A stretch of DNA of 64,000 nucleotides, from positions 24,390,568 through 24,454,567 of the forward strand of contig NC_045134.1 in assembly GCF_007655135.1 (NCBI RefSeq), written 5' to 3'. The DNA comes from Punica granatum. Taxonomy: Eukaryota; Streptophyta; Magnoliopsida; Myrtales; Lythraceae. The notes under the pieces were generated by a model. It saw only the letters and a program-made list of their open reading frames with translations. It was not told where the DNA came from and ran no database searches. The translations under genes and the position numbers were made by a program. The first letter of the stretch is position 1; each line of letters opens with the position of its first letter. Shown here one piece after another: positions 14,401-26,800 of this stretch.

Positions 14401-16778
14401 AGTACTGTCTTTGCATGTTAAGATTCACGTACTGTGTGTGTCTGATTCCGTTGATGATATGATCACGAGTGTCAAGCGTTTTAATATCTAATGGATTTGC
14501 CGTGATATCTCTATTTATACAACTTTTGATTCCTTTAACTGTAGGAATGGGCTGTCAACTCAAACAAAGCAAATATCTTTTCTTGATGCTTCTCTGGAAG
14601 ACACCCAAGTATCAAGAGAAGAAAGAGCGTTCCGCTTCTGGATTAACAGCTTTGGACATTCAACTTATATCAACAACGTGTTTGAAGATGTCAGAAATGG
14701 GTAATGCTTATACCCTAACTGTTTTCTTGGTTTCTTATTTTTAAGGGTTAATTATACTGGTGGTTCAAAAAATTTTAATAATGTATCGGGTTGGTCCAAA
14801 AAGTTTTTTTGCTACTTGATGGTACAAAATATTTTAAAGTTGTAACATGATAGTACAAACCGTCATCTCGCCATTGATGCCGTTAAGCCGTCCTGTACAA
14901 GACTGTAAATTTGACACCATCATGTAAGTTAGGTAAAACATTTTGTACTATTAAGTTACAACTTCCAAACATTTTGCGCTATCATGTAACGTCCTACAAA
15001 AATCGGTTTTACACCATCAGCGTTGGCTTGACGACATCAATGGCAAGATGACGGTTTGTACTATCATGTTACAATTTTGAAACATTTTGTACTATCAAGT
15101 AGCAAAAAAAACTTTTTGGACCAACCTGATACATTATTAAAACTTTTTGGACTATCAATATAATTTACCCTATTTTTAAATGAGAATGTTCCTTCATACC
15201 TTGAAAACATAGGATCAAAACTTTTCATGCTTATGTAAATTACTCTTTCTATGTTAGGTGGGTATTACTGGAAACCCTTGACAAGGTGTCACCCGGTATT
15301 GTCAACTGGAAGATTGCAAATAAGCCTCCCATTAAGATGCCATTTAAGAAAGTAGAAAACTGCAATCAGGTCGTGAAAATTGGAAAACAGTTGAAGTTTT
15401 CCCTGGTAAATGTTGCCGGAAATGACATAGTGCAAGGGAACAAAAAGTTAATATTGGGTAAGCCTCTTCTAATGAAAACCTGCCTATATTTTGATTTTCT
15501 TTCTCTACAAGAACTAACAAACCTTAAAAAAATTGGAAAATTTTCAGCTTATTTGTGGCAACTGATGCGGTTCAACATCCTCCAACTCCTCAAGAACTTG
15601 AGATTCCATTCCCATGGGAAGGAAATTAGTGATGCTGACATATTGGAATGGGCCAACACCAAAGTGCGAAATAACGGAAGTCACAGTCGCATGGACAGCT
15701 TTAAGGTACCATAGATAGTGTGTGTGTGTCTGATCAGTGAGCACTGCTAGGAATCCAATCACTTTATGGTTACATCATTACCTCACCTTATGCTCCATCC
15801 ACAGATGAAGGACAATGAACTGATAATCTTAAAGCAATATTAATAGGACATAAGTTCGATCTTCAATATTTTCTATCAGTACCGTATTTTCTATTCATTG
15901 GACATCATTAGGGTTACACTTCCCATATTTTGATAAGAGCATAGCTCAGTTCCTAAATTCCTTAATCCCAGGATTCCATTTTTTTCAAAGCATTAGTATT
16001 TCGTTGTCCCGATTTGTGTAAGCATAAGAGTCAGGATAGTATTTTCTTTCTTAACAGGAGAATTACCTTAAGCATGAACCTTCCATGTTTGCCTTGTGTT
16101 TATTTAAACGATCGGCGTTTCAGAACAGAGATTTATCATTCCGTGATTATACATTACTTGTACAGGACAAGAGTTTGTCCGATGGCATCTTCTTCTTGGA
16201 ACTTCTCAGTGCTGTTCAGCCCAGAGTTGTAAACTGGTCTCTTGTTACAAAAGGAGTATCAGGTAAATCTTTTCTCCAAAAAAAAACAAAAAGAAAAAAG
16301 AACCGGTAATTCTCCTCATAACCTTGCAATCAGAATTGTCTTAATTTGTTATGCTTCAACATTGTTACCACTGCAGATGAGGAGAAAAAGATGAACGCCT
16401 CCTACATCATCAGTATCGCGAGGAAGCTCGGATGTACCATCTTTTTGCTTCCCGAGGATATAACTGAGGTAAATCTTGAGATCATTCTGTTACATCAAGT
16501 GAATGTATGAGTTTTTCAATTTGTTTCCAACTTTAGGAGTGAATTGGAGAACGAATTCTTCTGAATCGGTATCTGATTAGCCGGCTTTAATTGGAATCGT
16601 GTTTTACCAGGTGAATCAGAAGATGATCCTCACGTTGACGGCAAGCATCATGTACTGGTTCCTACAACATCCCGTGGACGAAAGGCCCTCTGCGACTTCA
16701 GACAGCGAGACATCCTCAAACTCGACCACAGACGACTCTGCGTCCGATTCATCTTCTTCAGAGAACGGAATGTTGTAA
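11403..16778 (+). CDS. FIM: Fimbrin (plastin), actin-bundling protein
   Basis: Crosslinks actin filaments into bundles in the cytoplasm. I read 14 coding exons: 11403-11489, 11849-12019, 12449-12690, 12782-12953, 13064-13102, 13196-13264, 13365-13481, 13700-13911, 14545-14700, 15258-15457, 15548-15705, 16166-16262, 16377-16468 and 16611-16778. All have GT-AG borders and join in frame to 659 aa. The start [20 protein letters not shown] is the hallmark plant fimbrin N-terminus. An EF-hand-like region (about 1-86) is followed by four calponin-homology domains in two actin-binding modules (about 120-375 and 395-625), with conserved blocks such as [19 protein letters not shown] and [20 protein letters not shown]. 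The tail is short, about 30 Ser/Asp-rich residues, shorter than that of pollen fimbrin FIM5. Intron 9 carries a MITE. The paralogue class is uncertain. Confidence 0.97.
14745..15170. mobile_element. Foldback MITE, Mutator-like, in fimbrin intron 9
   Basis: A 426-bp non-coding element with long inverted arms of about 140 bp. It starts GGGTTAATTATACTGG and ends with the near-complement CAATATAATTTACCC. It is flanked by the perfect 9-bp direct repeat TATTTTTAA (14,736-14,744 and 15,171-15,179). A 9-bp duplication is typical of Mutator-type transposition. The centre holds further repeats of a CATGTAAC/TTTTGTACTAT motif. It carries no gene and should be spliced out. Confidence 0.85.
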
Positions 16779-18109
16779 AAATAGAAATTGGTAATTCAAA
16801 GCTTTCGCAAAAGTTTTGTGGATTGATTTGGAAAGATAAGTGTTTGCTTATCAACTTGCAGGAAATATGAGTATATCTGAATTAAGTTTTGCTTGAGCGA
16901 TTGCATATGTGATTAGTTTCCACCTTCGAATCAGATTTCGTGCTTCTATCAAGAACTTCCTTCTTCAACTTTGGGTTCGATCATTTCCAAACCTTTCAAT
17001 TCATCTTCAGTCATCTAGAAAAGTACATGATAATTACCGAATACGAGATACATATGAGATCTCATTGTTCGTATTCCTTCAGTAAGGGTCCTGCTGCTTC
17101 TAGTTCTGTCAATGCCATCTTTCTTTCCCTGCAGTAACCAAGTATCATAGCATGAAGTACTTCCATTACAGAGTGAACACTTTCCTCGAGTTAAACCGAT
17201 TAGATGAAACAAACGATGCCTTACCATTTTTGCAAGGTCTGTTTAATCAACGGCTCATAGTCTCGTGAAATTTGTTAAAATCCAAAGCACATCAATGTCA
17301 CTCACGATCAACATAATTGGAGAGATACGGCAAGATTCCTTTCCTTTAGGAGTCATTCTCAGTTTGCAAAAGCTTCCTCTAGAAATATGTCGTGCATCCA
17401 TTTGGAATAATGCATAAATCCAAGACAAATGATCACAAACATACAATTAGAGAAAAGCTTGCACAATCCAACAAGATTTTATGACTGGAGGCATTTTAAG
17501 AAATTCGGTGTTGCTCGCAATTTGGATCCAAAGATGGAAGGCCACAGGAGTGCCACCATTTCTCGGAAGTTTCAAAAGCTTTAAGTGTTTCCCAACACGA
17601 TCGATGCAGAGGAATGTGCTCAGTGTGACAAAGGACAATCATTTGCATGGTCATCCGAAAAGGAGGAGCATATGGATTTGATTTCAGACAAAATCAGGTC
17701 TCGCAGCTAAATTTCAGTATGCGAGAGTCGCATGTCAAAAACATGAACATGTCGAAAAACTTAAAGTTCCTCAAAACTTCAATGGCGTGATAATCTGTAT
17801 TCTGTACTTTCTAATTTATATTCCTGTTCCTACAAAGTAGTGTGAACTTACAATGTGAATTTCCGAGAGTCACCAAAACTTCTTCCACACCTCTCCTTTC
17901 CTATGCATCCAAAGTGGCTTCCCGTATCAATCTCTTCCGGGTAAACTATGTACAGGGAGGTCTCATTTTCCGCCCTGCCCTCCTCTCAGAGGCATGAGAA
18001 AAATATTAAATTTGCCTATACATCATTTATGTGGTACAATCCCTCACCTTCCGAATAACAAATGGATTAGTGTTTCCAATATCACCCGAGTGAGTTCTTG
18101 ATTCATCCA
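16779..18109. other. Convergent intergenic region between fimbrin and BASS1-type gene
   Basis: This 1.3 kb between two facing stop codons must hold both 3' UTRs and polyadenylation signals. I see no further gene; short frames here have no recognisable similarity. Confidence 0.6.
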
Positions 18110-20590
18110 CTATGCTTCCATGGAGGGGCTGATCTCAGGGATGACTAGTGAAAGTAAGTCCTTGATCCGGGCCCCACTGCCCCAGAAGGAAGCAAGACAG
18201 AGTCCCATGATTGCCATTGCAACCACTGAGCATGCTGCAGGGACCGCCTGAGTGGTCCCAAGAAATTGGGTCGCGAGAAGCCCAGCGAGCGTCGAGCTCT
18301 GCATTCCCGTACATAAAGATATCGTCCTGCTAACCTCCTCTTCTTGCCTGTTTTGGAAAGTAAAAGATAAATCTCAGACAAGCCAAAGCACGGGTACTAA
18401 AATGGAAAGAGCTCTTCATGATAAGCTCCTTACAGACTGGTCGCAATATGGAATTCGAACACAGGTCAGTAAGAAGTTTATGACTATATGCAGGATCATT
18501 TTTTACCTTAAAGCAGGGATTTTCGAGATCCAATATCCTACAGTGAAGGCCACAGCATGGAATGTTAATACAGGGAGGACCAATCGGAGACCTTCCGCGG
18601 ACAAAATTTGGGCGCGGTTTATGGCGAGAGGACTTCCTATACACATTGCAGTGCAAACCATGGCAACAAATGGCATCATAGGTTGAAGAACTGAAACTAC
18701 TGGTTTTGCGTAAGTGTTCAGAACCAGACCGAGCGTGACCGGAACAAGAACCACCTGAGGAACAAAAAAGAAGACTCTGATCAAAGCCAAGCAAGGAACC
18801 TGAAACCTTCTGAGGATGCCAAGTTATTTTGAACTGTTTTTCATTTTTCTTTCCAGTTTCAAGGATTGATGGCAGTTTTCTGTTTTCATGCGCACAAAAA
18901 TATGTTTGAACACTATAACATTCGCTTCAGGGATATGGAAAACCAAGGCAGTTCTTCATGCCTTCATCATCTTTTCAAGTGTGATATGACACTCCGATCT
19001 TAATTGTGTGATTTCCAAGAAAACGAAAAAACAGAAATAAGTAGGTTTTTTTTAATCCCACAGTTAAGCCAAAACATTTGTTTTTATATATTTGGCATGG
19101 AAATATTATACAAATACATCATCTGAACTTCATTACCTTACCATCTAGAACGTACTCCCATATTGCAATCAACGGAACACCCTTTGACTCTAAATAAGAA
19201 ACTGGAATGTTTTAAAATCCAATGCACTCCATAGCCACAAACCTGCATTATTGACTTGGACATTGCGAAAGCATCCACGGGCACCACAGACCCAATCAGA
19301 AGCCCAGTGAGAAGAGGCGTGATGAGCACGGAGGCAATCGTGGTGGAGCTGGTGAGAAGAATGCTCAAAGCAACGTCTCCTTTACTCAAGAAGCTCCCGT
19401 AACTCGATAACTGGGCCCCGGCAACACAAGAAGTGAGCACAAACCCAGCATAAAACAACTGGGACATCCCGAACACCTGGGCCACCAACACGCCCAGTGC
19501 GGGCTTAAGCATGTACTGCGCAATGAACCCAATCGACAGTGGGACGGGCCTGACAGTACGAACACGAGAGTCACTCACTCAAGAAAAACATTATTCAAAA
19601 CCGGGATGGTCGCTTAAACGTTTGTATTGGGGAGTTCTTTCTTCTTACCTTTTAAAGGCGAGAGCAAAGTCATCAAGGGAGAGCTTGATTCCTATGGATA
19701 GCATTATCCCGCCAAGAGCCGGCGCATAGAGCTCCTTCGACACCCTGCCAAACCCAAAGAAGAAAACACATACTTCATGTTGAAGATTCTTTTGTAACAT
19801 CATCTAACCAAAGTATCAGCATCTGCCACTTCCAATCCAACTAGAGAAAATCATTTAATGATAATCAAAATGTAAGTATTGCCATCGACAAGTATATAGG
19901 GATTGAGAGAGAGCCCCATCCAACGATCCGGCCCCTCAGTTGCTCCGCCCCGACACCATAAAAAATTTCGGAATTAAGAACTATATAGTATTCTCCGACC
20001 AGAGAAAGGCGAATTATATAATCAGCGAAAGAGTAAAAACCTGAACTTTTCCTGAATTTTTTATGGCAACATACGAAACTTGCAGAATGAATCAAAGGCA
20101 GCATTTTAAAGGTCGTTGCGTGCATCGCTAAGCTACGGTCAACGCGTCTGTCGATATAAAAGTCAATAAGAAGGGAAGTGAAGAGAGACTCGGGGACACA
20201 GGGGAGTGACCCTCACCACGTGAAGGTCGCGGGCTGCGCGAGGGCGGCGACCGCCGTGGCCGCGACGACGAACGGGAGCATTGCCGACAGGGCCTGGGAC
20301 GCGTCGTTCCTGGACGCCTCGTCCTTGCCGTCCGGCTTCACCTTAATCCCGAAGGAAAGGAGCGAGGCGTTCCCCTCCCTCCACTGCCGGCCGACTCTCC
20401 CGACGAGCGGCGCGGTCGAGCAAGAGTAGTGGACGGGTGATCGGAGCAGCGGCTTCGCGGCGTCGGAGTACGAGCAGGAGGGCGGGCAGGGGGAGTAGGG
20501 AGCCGAGGAATTGCGCCTCAGGACGGGGAGCCGGTGGAGCCGTGTGACTGGGGCGGCGAGAGACGGTGGGAAGACGGAGATTGAGGCCAT
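18110..20590 (-). CDS. BASS1: BASS1-type plastid sodium/metabolite cotransporter
   Basis: A bile acid:sodium symporter family carrier, predicted in the plastid envelope. Five exons on the minus strand (20590-20217, 19744-19649, 19549-19243, 18754-18507, 18347-18110) join in frame to 420 aa. Residues 1 to about 80 are Ser/Arg/Pro-rich and look like a chloroplast transit peptide. The rest is a run of hydrophobic helices with family blocks including GGIMLSIGIKLS, AQYMLKPALGVL, CVAGAQLSSYGSFLSKGDVA, AINRAQILSAEGLRL and the terminal CTGMQSSTLAGLLATQF. The start of exon 5 is fixed by the QEEEVSRTISL motif, which needs the acceptor at 18,348. The transported substrate of BASS1 is not established; BASS2 carries pyruvate. 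Assignment to BASS1 over other BASS members is from remembered similarity. Confidence 0.93.
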
Positions 20591-21872
20591 GGAGAGGGGA
20601 GCCGCCGGGGAGAGCGGTGACCGCCGGCGCTAAGCTAGCGTGTGAGCTGGTGGTGGAAGGTCGGAAGTGGGATAACAGAGAGAGAGAGATATAGAGATGT
20701 GAGGGGAGAAGATCGAGGCCAGCGATGATTTTTTAAAAATGATTATTAAAATATTTAATTAGTTTATTTGCCCTTTTTTTTTTTGTGGAGGGGGAGATTT
20801 CCCGTTTCGGTCGTACGTCGTTGCGCGGGGTGGAGTCGGTGGGGTCAGGAGAGATGGACGGCTGTGATTGGGGGATCTCTACCTGCTGGGACCCACCCGG
20901 CCAGTTTGTTATAGAGAGTTTGACTTTTCGCAGTCGTCAGCACCGGCATTTGGAAGTTTGGAAAGTTCTCTTCTATAGAACATATGAGAAGTCCGCGAGG
21001 TGTCCTCCGAGAAAGTATATATTACTTCATCTACGAGGATGCGGTGCAACGGCAAATTCCGCTCTTCGTCCATAAACTTTTATAGTTTTTGTAAGGATTT
21101 GAAATTCACTAAAAACATATTGTGATAGATCAAGCTAGCATTTAAATAAAATTAATTTCAGTCAATACATTAATTTATCAATATACTTACGAAACAACAA
21201 CACATTACATTCCCAAATAAATCATAATATCGGGATTATGATTTTGAGGGAAGGCTGAGAGAGGGCTCGCAATCGTCACCTTGACCTCGAGCAAGGTCTA
21301 CAAAGAGAGTAGACCTCACTTAAGGTGGAGTTGGATGACGACTAGCCACCCCAACCTCCTCGGTATGAAATGGGCTTTTAGGATATTTAAGGTGGCTCAC
21401 TTGGCCCCCCTGGACCTCGAGCAAAGGTAGCAGTGGCCGAAGGCAAAGTTGCTATCTTCTTTGAAAAAAAAGAGTAGGATCAAATAAATGGTACCTTTTA
21501 CTTTCATAAAATTTTGGGCTTAATTCATAATTTTTGAAAGTTTCATGGCATCATGGTTTGGTTTGCACCTTAAATGTGCCATTAGAGCCACATAAATCCC
21601 AACAAGCAAAACGAAAACTATGATCTATCTTGAAATAAAAATAACTAATATAAGAAGAAGCAAATATGGGTTCCAAAAATAGGACAAAAATTTGATCCAA
21701 TGAGATAAAACTATTTTTAAATAGGTTTATGAATCTCAGATGAGCTTAGAACAATTAGAGAGAAGTAAAATATATCAGTACAAATTTATTCTAACTACTG
21801 GATATACATAAATTCTTGCGTTTTTCCCTTAAACATTCTGATATGTACCTAGCCCGAAGAACATAGAGTTTT

Positions 21873-22229
21873 GGGTTAATAGCGCCATATAGCCTAACGT
21901 TTGAATGAATTCTTAGTTCTAGCCCAAACTTGATTTTTTACCTGAGATATCCCAACGTTGACGTGTTGGTTTCAAATCTATCCCGATGCTAACTTTCCGT
22001 CCAAAATTGACGGAATTGCACACGTGGCACGTTAATTTCACATCTATCCCGACACTTGTTATAAAATTAACGTGCCACGTGTGCAATTCCATCAATTTTG
22101 GACGGAAAGTTAGCGTCGGGATAGATTTGAAACCAATACGTCAACGTTGGGATATCTCAAGTAAAAAATCAAGTTTGGGCTAGAACTAAGAATTCCTTCA
22201 AACGTTAGGTTATATGGCGCTATTATCCC
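21873..22229. mobile_element. Foldback MITE, Mutator-like
   Basis: A 357-bp near-perfect palindrome. The left terminus GGGTTAATAGCGCCATATA is matched by the inverted right terminus TATATGGCGCTATTATCCC, and the arms (about 160 bp each) leave only a short centre. The perfect 9-bp direct repeat TAGAGTTTT flanks it (21,864-21,872 and 22,230-22,238), indicating Mutator-type insertion. It has no coding capacity. Its GGGTTAAT terminus matches that of the element in fimbrin intron 9. Confidence 0.88.
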
Positions 22230-23247
22230 TAGAGTTTTTGTCCAAATGAGATCTATTTTTTAAACTATTTCCCATAATAGATTTCTAAAAGGAGACATGA
22301 TAGAACAAACGGAGAGAGGGGTGGTGGCGGCCCCTAGGAGTTGGCATGGTTCGATTTATTTGGAAGAATCGTGAAGAACCGAAGAATTAATTTAATTAGT
22401 TTTCGGGGTATAAGCCCGAAGTATAATAAACTTTTGACGAAAAACCAAGCGAAACATAACCGATTGTTCCATTTGGTTAACCGATTATTTGGATTGTTAA
22501 AAGAATATTCAAAACTAGATGAAAATAAACGGGTTTCGATTGGTAATATGCAATTTCTACGGGTCAAACTTTAAATTAAAGTCGGTTTTAGTGGATAATA
22601 GTGTTTTACAATTTTATTTTAAATTTTTAAAAATTTATTTTAATATGAAAATGATATTTTATTTTAATTATTTTAGTATTTTTATTTTCAAAAAAAATAA
22701 TCTTAATTAAAGATCTTCAATTTAATGAACTGCGTTTTAGTGAAGTGAATATAATAAGTCATTATTTGAACCTTTTTTAGACTAAGATGTCGCATTGAAT
22801 TAGACTTGTGAACCGATTTCAGTATTTCGAATTTTTCTTTGTTCTGCTCGGTTCGACGGTTTAGTTTGAGTTTTTGGTCTTTTCACACGACTAGGGGTCC
22901 CATTCCAACTTCAACCACTACCATCACGAACTATGATGATGTGAGTCATCATATTATCATAATTTATTTGGATCGGGTTTTTCTTTCTTTTTTAACTTTC
23001 CACTTTAAATTTCAAAAAGGGACTAAAATAAAATTATAAAAAAGTTTTAGGAACTCTAAGAACTAATGAAAGACAATATAAGTCTATTTTCAGATATAGT
23101 TTCCGAGGAAATCTATAATGCGAAATAATTTAAAAAATAGATCTTGCTGGGCCAAAAACTTAGGAACATAAGTAAACTTGATGGGATGGGCCCAACGGAC
23201 CGGCCTAGCAGTCAAAAGCGCATTGCATTTCAAGAATCCAATGACGT

Positions 23248-23460
23248 TTGCTATAAATAGAACCTCTCCCCTAGAAGAAGGGATCAACTATTTGGAAACT
23301 CATCTTCAACTCCCTCTTTCTCTACCAAGGCATTCTCTGTTCCGCAGCTTCACTCTCTCGTCGAAAAATCTCCATAACCACTACCACCGCCACAGCCACC
23401 ACACGATTGCCGCGCACGGCGCTCCGACTCCATCACGTTCGAACTCGTGTTAGATTTGAA
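23248..23460 (+). promoter_or_regulatory. Promoter-like segment without a clear gene
   Basis: A good TATA motif (CTATAAATAGAAC, near 23,250) is followed by a CT-rich leader-like stretch and an open frame of at most about 70 codons rich in His and Ser. It may be a broken upstream gene or a distal promoter of the WD40 gene 600 bp further on. No protein family is recognised. Confidence 0.3.
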
Positions 23461-23739
23461 ATTGAAATCAAACTGTATGATTTTTTACGAGATATGATGC
23501 AGTTGGCAAATTGCGTTTCGGTGTTGATTGATAGATAAATGTATTTATTAGTAGAGAAGGGGTTCAAAATCTGCTGAGAAGCATTCGATGGCCAAAATCA
23601 ATCCGACATCCGAACAAGAACTAAACTCAAAGGACACCCGACCTCTGGTTTGGATACAAGAAGTCTCTTGTTTCGATGAGTCGAAAGTATGTCGAAAGAG
23701 AGTCATGCGCGGACCAGGCTCGTCTCTATGAAACAAGAT

Positions 23740-23800
23740 TGGGCCGACTGAAATGGGCCGTGACCCAACTGCGCACGACCCAATGTGAAGCCCAATTGGC
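23740..23800 (+). promoter_or_regulatory. Site II-type motifs in promoter of the WD40 gene
   Basis: TGGGCC occurs at 23,740 and 23,754, with GACCCAA and GCCCAAT copies just after, 80-150 bp before the start codon. Such motifs are typical of plant housekeeping promoters lacking a strong TATA box. Confidence 0.5.
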
Positions 23801-23883
23801 GCCTTTTTTCTTCAGTTAGAGCAGAAAGCTGCCTGTCTTTCACATCTCCTCCTCCTCCCTACTCTCAGCTCATCTCAGAAATC

Positions 23884-26800
23884 ATGGCGAAGCCTGGCGC
23901 CTGTGCCGATCCCATCGACGGCCTCCGCCTCCCTCTCCCTCTCCGGAGACCCGATATCCTGCCACCAGCGCCGACCCGATCCCCCACCGGATCGACCATC
24001 GACTGGATTCCGGACTTCGCTGGATACGCCTGGGTCGCGTATGGAGCATCCTCTATCCTGGTCATAGCTCACTTGCCTAAGCCTTCCCCGCTCTCCAGGG
24101 ACGAGAATGTCATCGGTCCCATTCTCCGGCAAGTGTTCGAGCTCCCTCACCATGTATCCGCCGTCTCTTGGTCCTTGAACGGAGAGGTCGCGGCCGCTTC
24201 CGACAATTGCATCTTCCTGTTCACTCCCGACTCTTCCAGATCACTCGGTAACTTGCTTGTACTTCATCCTTGCTTTGTAGTGAGGGTTACTGTGATTGTT
24301 TAGTGTAGGGATCAATGGGAAAAATGAGCTGCTGATAAGAAAAATTTGGAACTTCCATTGCTCACTGGACATTTTCTCTATACTACATCAGTTACATGTT
24401 TTATGTTAACATAGCTTACAATACAGTCAAACATTAACAAATCATAGGAAGAAGTCGGGGGCACAACTACCATCTTGGTAGAACTGTGCCTTAGCTCATA
24501 TTTGTTCTATTTTATGGAACATGTGTACCTTTGAGTGTCTTTTATTTTTTTTCTTGAATATGTATTTGCCCGATATGGTTGAATTTGTTAAATTTGAGTC
24601 TCTTGTACTTATCAGGTTCTTTTTGTTGGAGCCAGAATGCAGTACTTAAGCAGTCTACGAAGGTGGAGGCAGTCAAGTGGACAGAGTCAGGGGATGGGAT
24701 AGTTGCCAGTGGTGTCGAGGTGGTTCTGTGGAAAATCAAGAGCACCTCCTGGGAAATAGCTTGGAAGTCTATGGTGCACGTACCGCAGACTCTGGTTTCT
24801 ACAACCTGGTCGATTGAGGGGCCTTCGGCTACGGCAGCTTATCCTGATGAACTCGTCCGTGAGGAAAGCAGATGTGTTTTGGTATTCCAGAATGATGGAA
24901 GGCATGGGTATTTTAAAGCTGAGCTACGGCACCCTCAGCCTGTTGTTTCGATTCAGTGGAGGCCATCAACAGGAAGACGACTTAAAAGGAGTTTGAGGAC
25001 AAGGCATCTGCTGCTAACATGCTGCCTTGATGGAGCTGTAAGATTATGGGCTGAGATTGATCATGGACGGCATAAAAGAGTGAAGGATGTTAAGGATTCC
25101 AAGGCCTCACAGTGTTCATTCTGCGTGGTTGCCCTCATTGATAAAAGCAATGGTCTGAATGCAACTCTTGATGCCAGTTTGTCTGTGATGTGGGCGATAG
25201 AAGTAGGGGGCTTTATTAATCTTGTTGAAGAAGCCAGCCATCTATTCTTTGCAGATCATAACGAACATGAACAGGTGGGCCAATGTGAATGGTTAGTTGG
25301 ATTTGGTCCCGAGTTGAAAATTACATTCTGGGCCATCCACTGCATCGATGAATTTTCCCCACTCAGATATCCACGGGTTACTCTATGGAAGACCAAAGAC
25401 CTTCAAGATCGTAAACTTCAACATATTCAAAGTGTTCATTCAAAAGCTGTAGATGGATCTCTTGTAAAAAAAGTTGTTATTTCGAGAAACAGCTCCACTG
25501 GCCCACCGTTCTTATGCTCTTTCCTTCATTTCTCATCGTGCAGTTCCTTGTCCTTGTCATTGTTCTACAATCAAAAGGAGCATCATAAGCAAGAAGATTT
25601 GCCTTTCAATACACCTCGCGAAGAGAATTTTTTATCTTGCTTGTCTAGTGGAGTATTAAGTACAGATGGTCATTCTGGAAAGATCTTACAAGTTGTCGTG
25701 CACCCTTACTATTATGAAGGTGGTTTGGCTGTTTCTCTGGATTCCAATGGCCTGCTTCTATTTTGGTTGTTCTCCACCATTTCCAGCCTCAGTCATAGTG
25801 TTCCTACTTTGATACCCATGTTGAGACTATTTGCAAAAATGATGACTCAAGAGAATGGTCCCAAATATACAAGTTTAAGGTGGGCACCATCAATTTTGGA
25901 TGATGACCGCATTCTTCTACTAGTACATGTTGATGGCATTGATTGCTTGGTAATTAGGATGTCAAAAGGAGAAGCACTAAAGCTAGAATTTCAGAGACTG
26001 TGTACAATACCTTATACTGGTAGTTTTCCTGTCGAGGATGGTCCCACAGACATCTATTCAATTCCTTTGCCTTCAACCTGCAAGAAAACCTTCAAGCCGG
26101 ATAACTTTATGCTTCTGGGTGTATGGAAGAAGGGGTTTTATGCTGGGTCATGGGTTATAACTGTTCATTCCTATGATTTGTCTGAAACCCCTTGCGGATG
26201 TAGCTGTGAAAGCGATTACACTGATAATAGCAAGATCCAGAAATTTGAGAGTGTTTTTTCTGGCAGAAGATATTGTATCTCAGTTTGTCCTTGCTCTTCA
26301 GAGTTTCCTTATCCTCACAGCCATGACCTTGTGACCAATTATTCCATCGTCTGTCCAGATGGATTTTTTCCATTTATACAGCAAGATGATTGGATACCAA
26401 TTAATGATCAGTGTGGAAATTATTACCCTTATGTCATGGCAACGGGCTGTGCTGATGGTAACGTGAAGTTGTGGAGGACTGGTGGGGTCCTTCCCTCTTC
26501 TGTGACATGGGAGCTTGTTGGTGCATTTGGTGCACAACAGGGCCCTATAAGTAAAATTTGTCTGGCTGATTGTGGTCAAAAGATTGCTAGTGTATGTGCT
26601 GCAAGTGGTTCAGATTCCAGTGAGACTCTATATATATGGGAACCCATGAACATAGCAGGAACAGGATGCTTTGTCTTAGAACATACGTTATCCCTGACTG
26701 CAGGCACTGTTGCAATGAAGTGGTTGACTTTAGGTAACGGCAAACAAATACTTGGAGTTTGCATGCAAGAAAAATTGCAAATTTATGCACAGAGGCCATC

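Larger units (their letters stand above)
20591..23883. other. Intergenic with BASS1 promoter, a MITE and repeat-like DNA
   Basis: The left end (20,591-20,760) is the BASS1 leader and promoter, with a GA-rich microsatellite near 20,680. A foldback MITE sits at 21,873-22,229. The segment 21,240-21,450 has a higher-GC, repeat-like texture and 22,340-22,880 has CGGTT/AACCG-rich repeat-like sequence, but I could not define ends for either. No coding gene is seen. Confidence 0.5.

Noticed and set aside
22340..22880. Possible hAT-like repeat with CGGTT/AACCG motifs
   Set aside because: No terminal inverted repeats or target duplication could be found.
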